From: Allokutzneria multivorans
GTDB lineage: Bacteria; Actinomycetota; Actinomycetes; Mycobacteriales; Pseudonocardiaceae
Assembly (NCBI RefSeq): GCF_039537405.1
Contig: NZ_BAABAL010000018.1
Span: 496,001 to 560,000 of the forward strand
Direction of reading: 5' to 3'
Length of the DNA: 64,000 bases
The notes below the pieces were generated by a model. It saw only the letters and a program-made list of their open reading frames with translations, had not been told where the DNA came from and searched no databases. The translations under genes were made by a program, and so were the position numbers. Positions 14,623 to 23,589 of this stretch are shown piece by piece (the first letter of the stretch is position 1; every line of letters begins with the position of its first letter).

Positions 14623-16968
14623 GTGGACGATGATCTCGCGGGCCTGCCGATCGAGCGGAAAGTCCGGCTGCTGACCGGAAAGACCATGTGGCGCACGAAC
14701 GCCGACCCCGCGCTCGGGCTGCGCGAGCTGGTCATGTCCGACGGCCCGATCGGGGTGCGCGGCGAGCGTTGGGACGAGCGCGACCACTCGCTGGCGCTGC
14801 CCTCCCCCAGCGCGCTCGCGGCCACCTGGGACGAGGAACTCGTGCAGCGGCTCGGCGCGGTGCTGGCGGCCCAGGCGCGGCGCAAGGGCGTGGACGTCCT
14901 GCTCGCGCCCACGATCAACCTGCACCGCTCGCCGGTGACCGGACGGCACTTCGAGTGCTTCTCCGAGGACCCTGTGCTAACCGCGCGGATCGGCGTCGCC
15001 TTCATCAAGGGCGTGCAGTCCGGCGGAGTCGCGGCGACGGCGAAGCACTACGTGGCCAACGATTCCGAGACGGACCGGATGACGTTGGACGCCCGCGTGG
15101 ACGAACGCGTGCTGCGCGAGCTGTACTTGGCGCCGTTCGAAGCGGCGGTGGAAGCGGGCGCATGGGTGGTCATGGCTGCCTACAACGCGGTCAACGGCAC
15201 GACGATGACAGAGAACCCGTTGCTCGCGGAGCCGTTGAAGGGCGAGTGGGGCTTCGACGGCGTCGTGGTCTCCGACTGGGGCGCGGTGCGCTCGGTCGCC
15301 GCGTCCGCGAACGCGCCGCAGGACCTGGTGATGCCCGGCCCGCGCAGCCATTGGAACCTCGGGCTCGCCGAGGCGGTGCGCGGCGGAGCAGTGCCGGAGT
15401 CCGCGCTGGACGAGAAGATCCGCCGCCTGGTGCGCCTAGCCGCACGCGTGAGCGGACCTTCGAGCAGTGAGCCCCATGGTGATGACCGCGCGCTGCTCCG
15501 CGAGGCGGTCACGGCGAGCACGGTGTTGCTGCGCAACGAAGGCGGCCTCCTTCCACTGTCCACTGTGGAGCGTGTCGCGGTGGTCGGTCCCAACGCGGCG
15601 TCGGTGCGCTTCCAGGGCGGCGGCAGCGCGGAGGTCTACCCGGCGGCCGTGGTGTCCCCTGTGGACGGTCTGCGCGCGGCGCTCGAAGGCGTCGCCGACG
15701 TCGTGCACTCCCCCGGCGTCCGCACGACCACCAAGCCGACGCCGCTGCACCGGGACAACGCCACGCACCCCGTCACGGGCGAGCCCGGCGTGCTCGTGCG
15801 CATCCTGGACGCCGACGGCGCGGAGCTGCTCAGCGAGCACCGGTTCACGGGCAGGCTGCCGGAGCCGGGTCGCGCCGAGGGCGAGCGGATCGTCGAACTC
15901 CAAGCCGTCCTGCACCCCGAGGTCTCCGGCGACTGGAAGCTGTCCTTCGGCGCATGGGGCCCGGTTTCCCTTGTGGTGGACGGGAAGACCGTCATCGACG
16001 AGGTGATCGAGGTCGACACCGACGACCCCGCGACGCTCTACCTGGACCCGAGGTGGCGCACGGTCACGGTCGCACTGGAGGCGGACAGGCCGGTGCTCCT
16101 CGTGGCCCGCCGCCAGCTCGCCCCGGACTCGCCCCGAGCCTCTGTGCTCTCGGCCGACGCGCCGCGCGACGACGACGCGTTCGCCAAGGCCGTGGAGCTG
16201 GCTCGCACCAGCGATGTCGCGGTGGTCGTGGTCGGCACGACAGACGAGTCGGAGAGCGAGGGATCGGACCGAGCCACGCTCGCGTTGCCCGGCAGGCAGG
16301 ACGAGCTGGTGCGCGCGGTCAGCGCGGTGAACCCGAGGACCGTCGTCGTGGTGAACTCCGGAGCGCCGGTGCTGATGCCGTGGCGCGATGAGGTGCCCGC
16401 CGTCCTGCTGAGCTGGCTGCCCGGCCAGGAAGGCGGCGCCGGGCTGGCAGATGTGCTGCTGGGCGCGGCGGAGCCGGGCGGGCGCTTGCCGACGACGTGG
16501 CCCGCCGAGGACGTTTCGGCGGCCTCGGTGACGCCGGTGGACGGCAGGCTGGAGTACTCCGAGGGCCTGGACATCGGGCACCGGGGATGGCTGCGCAGCG
16601 GCGAGCAGCCCGCGTACTGGTTCGGCCACGGCCTCGGGTACACGACGTGGGAGTACTCGGAAGTCCTTGTGGAGCACGGAAATCGCGTGCGCGTGCGCCT
16701 GTCCAACAGTGGCTTGCGGGCCGGGCGCGAGGTCGTGCAGGTCTACCTCTCGCGGCCGACGTCGGAGATCGAGCGCCCGGTGCTGTGGTTGGCGGGCTTC
16801 GCCGCCGTGACCGCCGCGCCGGGCGAGACCGTGGAGGCCGTGGTGGACCTCCCCGAGCGTGCGTTCGAGCACTGGGCGGAGGGCGGGTGGCGGCGCGAAG
16901 CGGGCCCGTTCGACATCCTCGTGGGACGTTGCGCGGGCGATATCAGGGTGCGGTCGCAGTCCTGGTAG
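14623..16968 (+). CDS. Glycoside hydrolase family 3 beta-glucosidase with PA14-like insert
   Basis: About 781 residues. The N-terminal TIM barrel shows MSDGPIGVRGERW, the APTINLHRSPVTGRHFECF stretch, KHYVANDSETDR and the catalytic nucleophile Asp218 in VVSDWGAV. The second domain has GSAEV and WLPGQEGGAGLADVLLG. A beta-rich insertion around residues 390-500 looks like a PA14 domain, and a fibronectin-III-like C-terminal domain ends the protein. No signal peptide is present, so it acts in the cytosol on imported oligosaccharides. GTG 14623 is chosen over 14614 because of the GGTGGGG upstream. It stands 23 bp after marR. Confidence 0.92.
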   Translation: MDDDLAGLPIERKVRLLTGKTMWRTNADPALGLRELVMSDGPIGVRGERWDERDHSLALPSPSALAATWDEELVQRLGAVLAAQARRKGVDVLLAPTINLHRSPVTGRHFECFSEDPVLTARIGVAFIKGVQSGGVAATAKHYVANDSETDRMTLDARVDERVLRELYLAPFEAAVEAGAWVVMAAYNAVNGTTMTENPLLAEPLKGEWGFDGVVVSDWGAVRSVAASANAPQDLVMPGPRSHWNLGLAEAVRGGAVPESALDEKIRRLVRLAARVSGPSSSEPHGDDRALLREAVTASTVLLRNEGGLLPLSTVERVAVVGPNAASVRFQGGGSAEVYPAAVVSPVDGLRAALEGVADVVHSPGVRTTTKPTPLHRDNATHPVTGEPGVLVRILDADGAELLSEHRFTGRLPEPGRAEGERIVELQAVLHPEVSGDWKLSFGAWGPVSLVVDGKTVIDEVIEVDTDDPATLYLDPRWRTVTVALEADRPVLLVARRQLAPDSPRASVLSADAPRDDDAFAKAVELARTSDVAVVVVGTTDESESEGSDRATLALPGRQDELVRAVSAVNPRTVVVVNSGAPVLMPWRDEVPAVLLSWLPGQEGGAGLADVLLGAAEPGGRLPTTWPAEDVSAASVTPVDGRLEYSEGLDIGHRGWLRSGEQPAYWFGHGLGYTTWEYSEVLVEHGNRVRVRLSNSGLRAGREVVQVYLSRPTSEIERPVLWLAGFAAVTAAPGETVEAVVDLPERAFEHWAEGGWRREAGPFDILVGRCAGDIRVRSQSW

Positions 16969-16990
16969 GACGGTCCGGTAGGCATGCACC

Positions 16991-17704
16991 ATGAGAACGA
17001 TCCGAATGGTCGCGCTCGCGGCCGTGCTGGCGTTGTCAGGTTCCGCGTGCGGTGGGGGCGGCACGAGCACGAACACCTCCCCCACCACGCCGGGCGGCGA
17101 CACCAGCACCTCGAAGCAGAGCGATCCGGCGAAACCCCAGACCTTCGCCGACGTGCCGGGCGAGGCGATGGTCTTCCAGCCCAGCTCGCGCATCGGCGTG
17201 AACAAGGCCAAGGCCGCCGTCAAGGTCCTCAAGGTGGAGTGGTCCACCGAGCACTCCAGTCAGATGAAGCCCGCGCCCGCCGGGACGAAGTTCCTCCAGG
17301 TGTACTTCGCCGTCGCTTCCGCCGACCCCGCGATCGAGGTCGAGGACTTCGGTCCGCGCGACCTCAACGTGCGCTGGGCCCAGTCGCAGGCCCCGTCCGA
17401 GGGGTGCCCGACGGGCGCTTACAACCCGATCTTCGTCGCGGGCTACTGCCACGCCGGGACGGAGAACCCGCACACCGACATGGTCCTGCTCACCAAGAGC
17501 TGGGCCATGCACAGCTACGCGACCAACTACAGCCCCAACGCGAAGCTCGCCCCCGGCACCGGGTACGTCACGATGGGGCTGTACAAGATCCCGGACGTGG
17601 TCAAGGGCGAGCTGGACGTCTGCGCCTCCGGCATGCACAAGACCGGCTCGGAGCAGGGGACCGGCTGGCCCTGCCGGAAGCTCGACCTGCCGCCGAGGCC
17701 CTGA
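16991..17704 (+). CDS. Secreted lipoprotein of unknown function
   Basis: A 237-residue protein with a lipoprotein signal MRTIRMVALAAVLALSGSAC; Cys20 in the lipobox LSGSAC is the acylation site. A Ser/Thr/Gly/Pro linker follows, then a beta-rich domain with four further Cys (GCPTGAY, GYCHAG, DVCASG, WPCRK) probably making two disulfides outside the cell. No family is recognised. It follows the GH3 gene by 22 bp and may be co-transcribed. Confidence 0.75.
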   Translation: MRTIRMVALAAVLALSGSACGGGGTSTNTSPTTPGGDTSTSKQSDPAKPQTFADVPGEAMVFQPSSRIGVNKAKAAVKVLKVEWSTEHSSQMKPAPAGTKFLQVYFAVASADPAIEVEDFGPRDLNVRWAQSQAPSEGCPTGAYNPIFVAGYCHAGTENPHTDMVLLTKSWAMHSYATNYSPNAKLAPGTGYVTMGLYKIPDVVKGELDVCASGMHKTGSEQGTGWPCRKLDLPPRP

Positions 17705-17724
17705 GCACCGGCAGCGCGGTGCTC
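17703..17724. terminator. Bidirectional hairpin at convergent stops
   Basis: GAGCACCG and CGGTGCTC, 8-bp perfect arms with loop GCAGCG, overlap the stop codons of the lipoprotein gene (17704) and the ArsR-SRPBCC gene (17723). Confidence 0.65.
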
Positions 17725-18508
17725 ACCGCGGCAGCGGTTCCCCGGTCTCCAGCAGCGTCTTGAGGCTGGACAGCAACGAGGGCCAGCCGCCGCTGATCAT
17801 GCCGAGCACCGCGCTGCCCGGCTCGAACCCGTCGTGCACGACGGTGAGCTTGACCAGCTCGCCCTCCTGCTCCAGGTCGAAGGTGACCTGGGAACGCGGC
17901 TCCGCGGTGATCTTCGCGGCCGTCTCGGCGTCGATGTCGTAGGCGTCGACGAACTGCTGCGTGAAGGTGTGCCAGGTGTAGGACAGCCTGCGGTGCGGGT
18001 CGGCCTCCAGCACGACCTGCTCGGGGTCGGCGATCCGCTTCTCGTCGGAGACCCAGGTCATCACCGAGCCCTTCTTCCAGTCGGTCTCGAAGCGCTCGCC
18101 CCAGTAGCGGTCGGTGAAGGCCGGGTCGGTGAGCGCCTGCCAGAGCCGCTCGGGCGTGGTCCTGATGTAGGTGGTGTAGCTGAACTCGGTCCGGCTCACG
18201 GTTTCCTGCTCCAATGCGGTCTTGAGGTCGGCCAGCGCTCGCACGCGCTGCCGGGCGTACTGCCCGATCCAGCGGTCGGCGATGGCGTTGATGGGCTCTG
18301 CGTTGAGGTAGTGCAACTTCTCCCGCCCCCGGCGCGCGGTGGTCACCAGGCCCGCGTCCTCCAGCAGCGCCAGGTGCTTGCTCACCGACTGCCGGGCCAT
18401 GTCCAGCCCGGAGCACAGCTCGCGCAGCGTCTGCCCGTTGCGCGCGTTCAGGCTGTCCAGCAGGCGCCGCCTGCTGGCGTCGCCGAGCGCCTTGAACACC
18501 TCGTCCAT
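17723..18508 (-). CDS. ArsR-type regulator fused to an SRPBCC (AHSA1) domain
   Basis: A 261-residue two-domain protein. Residues 1-95 form an ArsR winged helix (MDEVFKALGDASRRRLLDSL, then LDMARQSVSKHLALLEDAGL). Residues 105-261 form an AHSA1/SRPBCC START-like pocket (EFSYTTYIRTTPERLWQALT, then the GGWPSLLSSLKTLLETG end). The fusion suggests that a hydrophobic ligand in the pocket controls DNA binding. It lies directly downstream of the DHA2 exporter gene with AGGCAG-type inverted repeats in the 62-bp gap. Confidence 0.88.
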   Translation of the reverse strand: MDEVFKALGDASRRRLLDSLNARNGQTLRELCSGLDMARQSVSKHLALLEDAGLVTTARRGREKLHYLNAEPINAIADRWIGQYARQRVRALADLKTALEQETVSRTEFSYTTYIRTTPERLWQALTDPAFTDRYWGERFETDWKKGSVMTWVSDEKRIADPEQVVLEADPHRRLSYTWHTFTQQFVDAYDIDAETAAKITAEPRSQVTFDLEQEGELVKLTVVHDGFEPGSAVLGMISGGWPSLLSSLKTLLETGEPLPR

Positions 18509-18522
18509 CGCTCCCCCTCGAT

Positions 18523-18567
18523 AGGCAGGCGGTTGGCTGCCTGAAATATAGGCAGCCTTCTGGCTGC
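18523..18567. promoter_or_regulatory. Clustered AGGCAG/CTGCCT inverted repeats
   Basis: AGGCAG (18523) pairs with CTGCCT (18537); CTGCCT (18537) pairs with AGGCAG (18550); and GCAGCC-ttct-GGCTGC (18552-18567) follows. They fill the gap between the exporter stop (18571) and the ArsR-SRPBCC start (18508) and are the likely operator of that regulator. Confidence 0.6.
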
Positions 18568-18570
18568 ATG

Positions 18571-19971
18571 TCAACCGCGCCGTTCCCGCACCGCCAGGAC
18601 CAGCGCCAGCAGCACCAGCGCCACCGCGCAGGCCAGGGCCACCGCCAGCCCGGCTCGCCCGCCCGCGTGCGCCGCGACCACGTGGAAGGCGGCGACGAGC
18701 AGCGCCGCGCCGATCGCGGTGCCGACGCGCTGACCGGTCTGCAACACCGCGCCCGCCACCCCGGCCATCTCGCCGCGCACGTGCTCCAGCGTCATCGTGG
18801 TGTTCGGGGAGATCACCATCCCGCCGCCGAGCCCGGCCACCGCCAGCGGCAGCGCCACCCACACGCCGAGCCCGCTCTCCGGAGCGGTCAGCGCGAGCAC
18901 TCCGGCGACGGTGAACCCGGCCGCCACCAGGCACAGCCCGAGGATCGTCATGCGGCGGCCGAAGCGGGCGACCGCACGACCCGCGAGCCCGGCGGCCAGC
19001 GCCGAGGCGAGGGCGAACGGGGTGACCACGAGACCCGACTCCAGCGCCGTGTAGCCCTGCCCGGTCTGGAAGAACATCGACAGGACAACGAAAACCCCGG
19101 TGAAGCCGCAGAAGTACGCGGCGCCGATCGCGGCTCCCGAGGAGTACCCGGGGGTGTCGGTGAACAGTCGCGTGTCCAGCAGGGGTGATCGTCCACTGTG
19201 GACGGTGTGGCGCTCCCACCTGACGAACACCCAGCCCAGCACGACCGCGAGCGGGAACAGCCACCAGAACCGCGCGAGGCCGTCGTTCTCGAACTGCACC
19301 AGGGGCAGCAGCACGCACAGCACCGCCAGGCCCAGCAGCAGCGCCCCGACGACGTCGATCTCCTCGCGCAGGCGCGCGGGACGACGGCGGTCGGCGGGCA
19401 GCAGCCGCAGCGCGAAGGCCAGCGCGACCAGGCCGATCGGCAGGTTCACGAAGAAGACCCACCGCCACCCCTGCTCCGCGCCGAAGATCGCGATGATCAC
19501 CCCGCCCAGCACCGGCCCGACCGCCGTGGAGACGCCGATGCAGGCGCCGAGCAAGCCGAAGGCGCGCCCGCGCTCCGGGCCCCGGAAGAGGTCCTGGATC
19601 AGGCCGGAGTTCTGCGGGTTCAGCAGTCCCGCGCAGGCGCCTTGGAGCAGCCGCGCCACGATCAGCGTGGTGGTGTCGGCCGCCATCCCGGCCAGGGCGC
19701 TGGTCAGCACGAACCCGCCCAGGGACAGCAGGAACATCGTGCGGCGGCCGAGCGCGTCGCCGAGCCGTCCGCCTGCGACCAGGGTCAGGCCGAAGGCCAG
19801 CGCGTAGCCGGAGACGACCCACTGCACGGCTCCGGCGGAGGCGCCGAGACCGGACTGCATCGAGGGCAGGGCGACGTTGACGATGCTGACGTCGAGCAGG
19901 CCCATGAACCCGGCGCTCAGGCTGACGGCGAGCGCCTTCCAGCGGCGGGGGTCGGGCTGGTCGTGAGTCAT
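18571..19971 (-). CDS. DHA2-family multidrug exporter
   Basis: A 466-residue, about 14-helix major-facilitator protein. Early helices read LSAGFMGLLDVSIVNVALPSM, with the motif GGRLGDALGRRTMF and the helix-5 signature GPVLGGVI. The start at ATG 19971 has AGGA seven bases upstream; GTG 19977 would add two residues. It probably expels hydrophobic compounds, with the ArsR-SRPBCC protein downstream as its ligand-responsive regulator. Confidence 0.9.
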   Translation of the reverse strand: MTHDQPDPRRWKALAVSLSAGFMGLLDVSIVNVALPSMQSGLGASAGAVQWVVSGYALAFGLTLVAGGRLGDALGRRTMFLLSLGGFVLTSALAGMAADTTTLIVARLLQGACAGLLNPQNSGLIQDLFRGPERGRAFGLLGACIGVSTAVGPVLGGVIIAIFGAEQGWRWVFFVNLPIGLVALAFALRLLPADRRRPARLREEIDVVGALLLGLAVLCVLLPLVQFENDGLARFWWLFPLAVVLGWVFVRWERHTVHSGRSPLLDTRLFTDTPGYSSGAAIGAAYFCGFTGVFVVLSMFFQTGQGYTALESGLVVTPFALASALAAGLAGRAVARFGRRMTILGLCLVAAGFTVAGVLALTAPESGLGVWVALPLAVAGLGGGMVISPNTTMTLEHVRGEMAGVAGAVLQTGQRVGTAIGAALLVAAFHVVAAHAGGRAGLAVALACAVALVLLALVLAVRERRG

Positions 19972-20076
19972 GATCACATCCTGGCCGCCGACCGGGTCCC
20001 CCGCAGCTCCCGGGATGCGGGGCCCTGCGCGCTGACCGACGATCGAGGGGAAGGTCCACGACGGAGGGAGAGTCCG

Positions 20077-20325
20077 ATGGGAGCGGTGCTCGCCGAAGAA
20101 GCCGACCTCGGCGGCCAGATCGCGGGGTGGAGCGTGCTGAGCGTGCTCCTGGTGATCGGGCTCGCCGCGCTGATCATCTACATCGCGGCGCTGGTCGGCA
20201 TCGTGCGCAGCGAGAACTACGCTCCGGGCGGCAAGGCGATCTGGGCGCTGGCCGTGTTCGCCTTCCCGTTCCTGGGGCCGCTGTTCTGGTTCCTGTGGGG
20301 AAGGTCCTCGCGCTTCACCACCTGA
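20077..20325 (+). CDS. Small membrane protein, PLDc_N-like
   Basis: An 82-residue protein preceded by ACGGAGGGAGAG. It has an N-terminal amphipathic stretch, a membrane helix LSVLLVIGLAALIIYIAALVGIV and a second helix in KAIWALAVFAFPFLGPLFWFLWG. The F-P-F-L-G-P motif is that of the phospholipase-D-nuclease N-terminal (PLDc_N) family, which exists here without a nuclease. Role unknown. Divergent from the exporter gene. Confidence 0.8.
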   Translation: MGAVLAEEADLGGQIAGWSVLSVLLVIGLAALIIYIAALVGIVRSENYAPGGKAIWALAVFAFPFLGPLFWFLWGRSSRFTT

Positions 20326-20414
20326 CCGGCGGGGCCGAGTTCGTCGAGCACCGATGAGTTTTCCCGGCCGTCACCGTCTCAACTCCAGTCGACCGATCGT
20401 GACGGAGGTGGATC

Positions 20415-20957
20415 ATGGCCAAGACGCTGTACTCCGCGACCATGTCGCTGGACGGTTTCATCGCGGGGCCGGGTGGTGACATGTCGTGGCTGAAGGAGCA
20501 CATCGGCCCCAACCCGGAGGTCGCGGGGCTGATCGAGGAGATCGGCTCGCTGCTCGTCGGCAAACGCAGCTACAGCGGCGACGACCCGCACCGGGGCGAT
20601 CCCGAGCGAGAGGGCAAGGCCTTCGGCGGCGGGTGGGACGGGCCGCAGTTCGTGCTCACCCACCACGCGCCCGCCGAGCCGGTGCCGGGGGTCACCTTCG
20701 TCGGGGACCTGGAGAGCGCGGTCGCCGCCGCGAAGGCCGCCGCCGGTGAGCGCTACGTCAACATCATCGGCGCCGACGTCGCCCGCCAGTGCCTCGAAGC
20801 GGGGGTGCTCGACGAGATCTTCGTGTTCGTGGTGCCGGTGCTGCTCGGCGACGGCGTGCGCCTGTTCGACCACCCTGGCGGGACCAACGTGAAGCTCGAA
20901 CGCATCGGGGTGAGCCACGCCGAGGGCGCGACGAACCTGCGGCTACGCGTCGTCTGA
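20415..20957 (+). CDS. Dihydrofolate reductase-like / RibD C-terminal domain protein
   Basis: A 180-residue protein with the RibD-C/DHFR-like fold: LYSATMSLDGFIAGPGGDM, LLVGKRSYS, and the nucleotide loop VNIIGADVARQCLEAGVLDE followed by FVVPVLLGDGVRLFD. Such proteins are NADPH-dependent reductases of unknown substrate, often annotated as YyaP-like. A clear GGAGGTGG precedes ATG 20415. Its 3' end overlaps the convergent HTH gene by 15 bp. Confidence 0.9.
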   Translation: MAKTLYSATMSLDGFIAGPGGDMSWLKEHIGPNPEVAGLIEEIGSLLVGKRSYSGDDPHRGDPEREGKAFGGGWDGPQFVLTHHAPAEPVPGVTFVGDLESAVAAAKAAAGERYVNIIGADVARQCLEAGVLDEIFVFVVPVLLGDGVRLFDHPGGTNVKLERIGVSHAEGATNLRLRVV

Positions 20958-21848
20958 GTCCCACTCCCACTGGATGCCGACGACCCCGGAGGTGCCGTCC
21001 GCGACGAGGATGTGCACGCCGTCGCGGTCGTTGAGCGGCAGGTCGCCGGTGATCCGCTTCGGGCTGTAGAGGTCGCCCCGCTCGTAGGACCGGCAGCGGG
21101 CGGGGCGACACTCCGGGTGGAAGCGGACCTCCATCACGTACTGCTTCTCGTGGTAGCGGAAGGCGTGCGCGAACTCCGTGCTGCGCCCGGGGTGGCTGCT
21201 CACCCCCTGGTACTCGAAGACCCACGTGTCGCCCGCGCGCAGCGTCTGGCCGAAGAGCAGCTCGGCGACCATGACCGGAGAGCCCGGGTGCCTGCGGACA
21301 CGGCCCAGCTCGCAGTTCTCCAGCGCCAGCAGGCCGACCGACTCGCTCGAACTGTCCTCCGCGCCGAAGTAGCGGACCACGAAGCGGTCGACGCCGTCGC
21401 GGCGCGCGCGGATCGCGGTGCGGCAGAGGTAGTTGCCGAAGCGCCCGTGCTCGTCGAGCACCACGCGGTCGTAGCGGTTGAGCACGGCCAGGTGCTCGCC
21501 CTGGGTCTCGCCGAACTCCGCCAGCAGCTCGCCGAGCGGGCCGACGTGCTCGCTCAGCCGCTGCGGGGTCGAGCGCGCGAGCAGGGTCACCAGCGACAGC
21601 CTCGGCAGGTGCAGCACCTCCTCCAGCGCACGCACCACGTGCTCGGAGTCGGCGCGGCCGGGGCGGCTGTGCCCGTGCTGCCAGTTGCTGAGGCTGGAGA
21701 GCCCGATCGACACGCCGTGCCTGCGCAGGTGCGCGCGCAGGCGCTCCAGGGTCAGCCCGCGCTCCTTGATGGCCAGCCGCAGCGCCGCGTGGAACGGGCC
21801 GGTGCGCAGCAGGGCGCCGAGCTCGCGAGAACGCCCGGTCTGGGTCAC
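20943..21848 (-). CDS. Helix-turn-helix regulator with large C-terminal domain
   Basis: A 301-residue protein read from GTG 21848. The N-terminal 85 residues form an XRE-type helix-turn-helix (FHAALRLAIKERGLTLERL, then GLSSLSNWQHGHSRP). The remaining 200 residues form a beta-rich domain with YFGAEDSSSESVGLL and VMVAELLFGQTLRAGDTWVF; C-R-P-A-R-C looks like a possible metal or disulfide pair. The C-terminal part resembles no ligand domain I can name. It overlaps the convergent reductase gene by 15 bp. Confidence 0.75.
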   Translation of the reverse strand: MTQTGRSRELGALLRTGPFHAALRLAIKERGLTLERLRAHLRRHGVSIGLSSLSNWQHGHSRPGRADSEHVVRALEEVLHLPRLSLVTLLARSTPQRLSEHVGPLGELLAEFGETQGEHLAVLNRYDRVVLDEHGRFGNYLCRTAIRARRDGVDRFVVRYFGAEDSSSESVGLLALENCELGRVRRHPGSPVMVAELLFGQTLRAGDTWVFEYQGVSSHPGRSTEFAHAFRYHEKQYVMEVRFHPECRPARCRSYERGDLYSPKRITGDLPLNDRDGVHILVADGTSGVVGIQWEWDSDDA

Positions 21849-21876
21849 GCCCGGGAGTCTAAGCCGATCAGCGGCC

Positions 21877-22128
21877 TCACACGCCGGTCTGTTGCGGAGG
21901 CGTGTTCTCCGGGTCGAAGCGCACGCGTGCGGGCCACCGCCGCAGCTCCTCCTCCGAGGGATCGCGCAGCTCCGAGTACACCTCGCGACCGTCCTCGACG
22001 GCATCGCCGAGCAGGTCCAGCGTCTGGACGTCGATCAGCTTCCAGTCGACCCGGCGCCCGTCGGAGTTGAGGTAGCGGCGCTGAACCAGGGCATGTCCGC
22101 CAGCATGCCACCGCCGCAGATCCTCCAC
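21877..22128 (-). CDS. Small hypothetical protein
   Basis: An 83-residue, Trp/Arg/Asp-rich protein from GTG 22128 (VEDLRRWHAGGHALVQRRYL). It starts 9 bp after the stop of the GH18-like gene and is probably co-transcribed with it. The GTG start lies inside one copy of the iterated palindrome TCCACTGTGGAC (22124-22135). No family recognised. Confidence 0.5.
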   Translation of the reverse strand: MEDLRRWHAGGHALVQRRYLNSDGRRVDWKLIDVQTLDLLGDAVEDGREVYSELRDPSEEELRRWPARVRFDPENTPPQQTGV

Positions 22129-22137
22129 TGTGGACGG

Positions 22138-23259
22138 TCAGTGGACCCACCCGGCGAAGTACTGCGCCCAGTCCTGCGGCGTGGCGGCGAAGTCGACGTA
22201 GACGGCCGCGCCGACCCGCCGACCCGCAACCACGCCGAGGCGAATGCCCTTCACGGCGGCGGTGACGGTCTCGGCGGCGGTGTGCATCGGGCCGTCGTGG
22301 TAGGCGGGGACGCCCATGAGCAGATCGACCTCGGGCGGCACGACCTGGAGCGCGATGCGGGTCTGCGCGCGGAGATAGCCGGTGTAGGCGGCCTCGACGG
22401 GAATGCCGGAGTCGTAGGACATCACGGCGATCTGGTCGACGCGCCGCGCCACTTCACCGATGTAGGTCGCCGACCACCAGTGCGGCTTTCCACGCAGCGT
22501 CTGGCCGACGAAGTTCGTTCCGCGCACAGGCTCGATCTGGTTGGCGGACACCGAAAGCACTTTTGCCCGCGACTTCGTCATCTCCCGCGCCGAAGAAAGG
22601 GTTTCCAGGAGATCGCGGTCGCCTTCTGGAACGGGCTCGAAGTTGTAGTGCACGCCGTCGAAGCCGTCGTCGAGCACCTGCCGCCCGCTTTCCACGATGC
22701 GCGCGCGGGTCGCGGGATCGGCGAGCTTCATGCGGCCCTCGTCGACGACGTTGCCGAGCCACGCCTGCACGCGGACGCCCGGCAGGGCTCGGTGGAGGTC
22801 CTCGACGAGCCCCCGCGCGGCCGGCCGGAGCGCGGGATCGAGCGAGCCGTCGTCGCGGAGCGGCCCGGAGTGCACGAAGAGGTCGCGAAACCGCGCTTCG
22901 CGGACGCGGGCCACGAGAGCGTCCACGTCGGAGCGGGAGCGCCGCCCGTCGACCCAGGCGTGCCCCATCCACAGCGCGTCGGTCCCGCTCGCGCGCTCGG
23001 CCGAAGCCAGGTTCTGCGCGATGAGCCAGCTCCCGCCGCCGGTCACCACGAGCACCGGCGCGAGCAGGACCGCGAGCACGACGACCGCGCGGCGCACGTG
23101 CAGCCGCACGACGACGACCACCCAGAGCGCGGCGACGCCGAGCAGGAGCACCACCCAGAGCACGCTGTCGAAGCCGAGCAGCACACGCGTTTCGAGCACG
23201 AGGGCGCTCAGCAGCACCGTCGCGAAGGCGAACGAGGTGATCCACAGGGCCTTGGGCAC
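22138..23259 (-). CDS. Membrane-anchored GH18-like protein
   Basis: About 373 residues from GTG 23259. Three hydrophobic helices fill residues 4-82 (ITSFAFATVLLSALVLE, LWVVLLLGVAALWVVVVV, and a third ending VTGGGSWLIAQNL). The rest is a probable TIM-barrel domain with VQAWLGNV, the strand DDGFDGVHYNFEPV (the place of the GH18 D-x-x-D-x-D-x-E signature, with only the last acidic residue kept), DQIAVMSYDSGIP and VDLLMGVPAYHDG. It resembles GH18-fold proteins of the cell surface. Catalysis is doubtful because two of the acidic positions are missing. Confidence 0.65.
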   Translation of the reverse strand: MPKALWITSFAFATVLLSALVLETRVLLGFDSVLWVVLLLGVAALWVVVVVRLHVRRAVVVLAVLLAPVLVVTGGGSWLIAQNLASAERASGTDALWMGHAWVDGRRSRSDVDALVARVREARFRDLFVHSGPLRDDGSLDPALRPAARGLVEDLHRALPGVRVQAWLGNVVDEGRMKLADPATRARIVESGRQVLDDGFDGVHYNFEPVPEGDRDLLETLSSAREMTKSRAKVLSVSANQIEPVRGTNFVGQTLRGKPHWWSATYIGEVARRVDQIAVMSYDSGIPVEAAYTGYLRAQTRIALQVVPPEVDLLMGVPAYHDGPMHTAAETVTAAVKGIRLGVVAGRRVGAAVYVDFAATPQDWAQYFAGWVH

Positions 23260-23589
23260 GAACGCGAACCTACCCGTGGACGGCAATCGCGAGGGATGTC
23301 CGCGAAACCCCTTCACGCCATGCCGCCGAACGGAGCAGCGCGGCGACAACCAGTGATCATCGGCCGGGGACGGCGAACCGCATCCGTGGACCTTTCCGGA
23401 CACCACGGAGTGAATATCCATGCATTTCCCTGCCTCATTCGACAGTAAATATCGAGTCAATAACTGCTCTTGTGCGGAACTATTTCCGGCCCCCACGCTG
23501 TCCGACGGGCGATTCGATCCAGACAGGCTGAGTCGGGGCAGACGGCGGATCGCTCATTCGCGGAAACGCATTCCCAGAATGGAGCCGTC
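23260..23589. other. 330-bp divergent intergenic region
   Basis: No gene is supported here. The middle is markedly less GC-rich (about 23409-23475, with GAATATCC and CAGTAAATATCGAGTC) and should hold the promoters of the two divergent genes. An inverted repeat CCGTGG (23384) / CCACGG (23403) lies beside it. GGAG at 23580-23583 is the likely ribosome site of the lectin gene. Confidence 0.4.

Noticed and set aside
17723..20059. A single 778-codon frame joining the exporter and the ArsR-SRPBCC gene
   Set aside because: The upstream part is the exporter gene out of frame. The regulator starts at ATG 18508 with a typical ArsR N-terminus.
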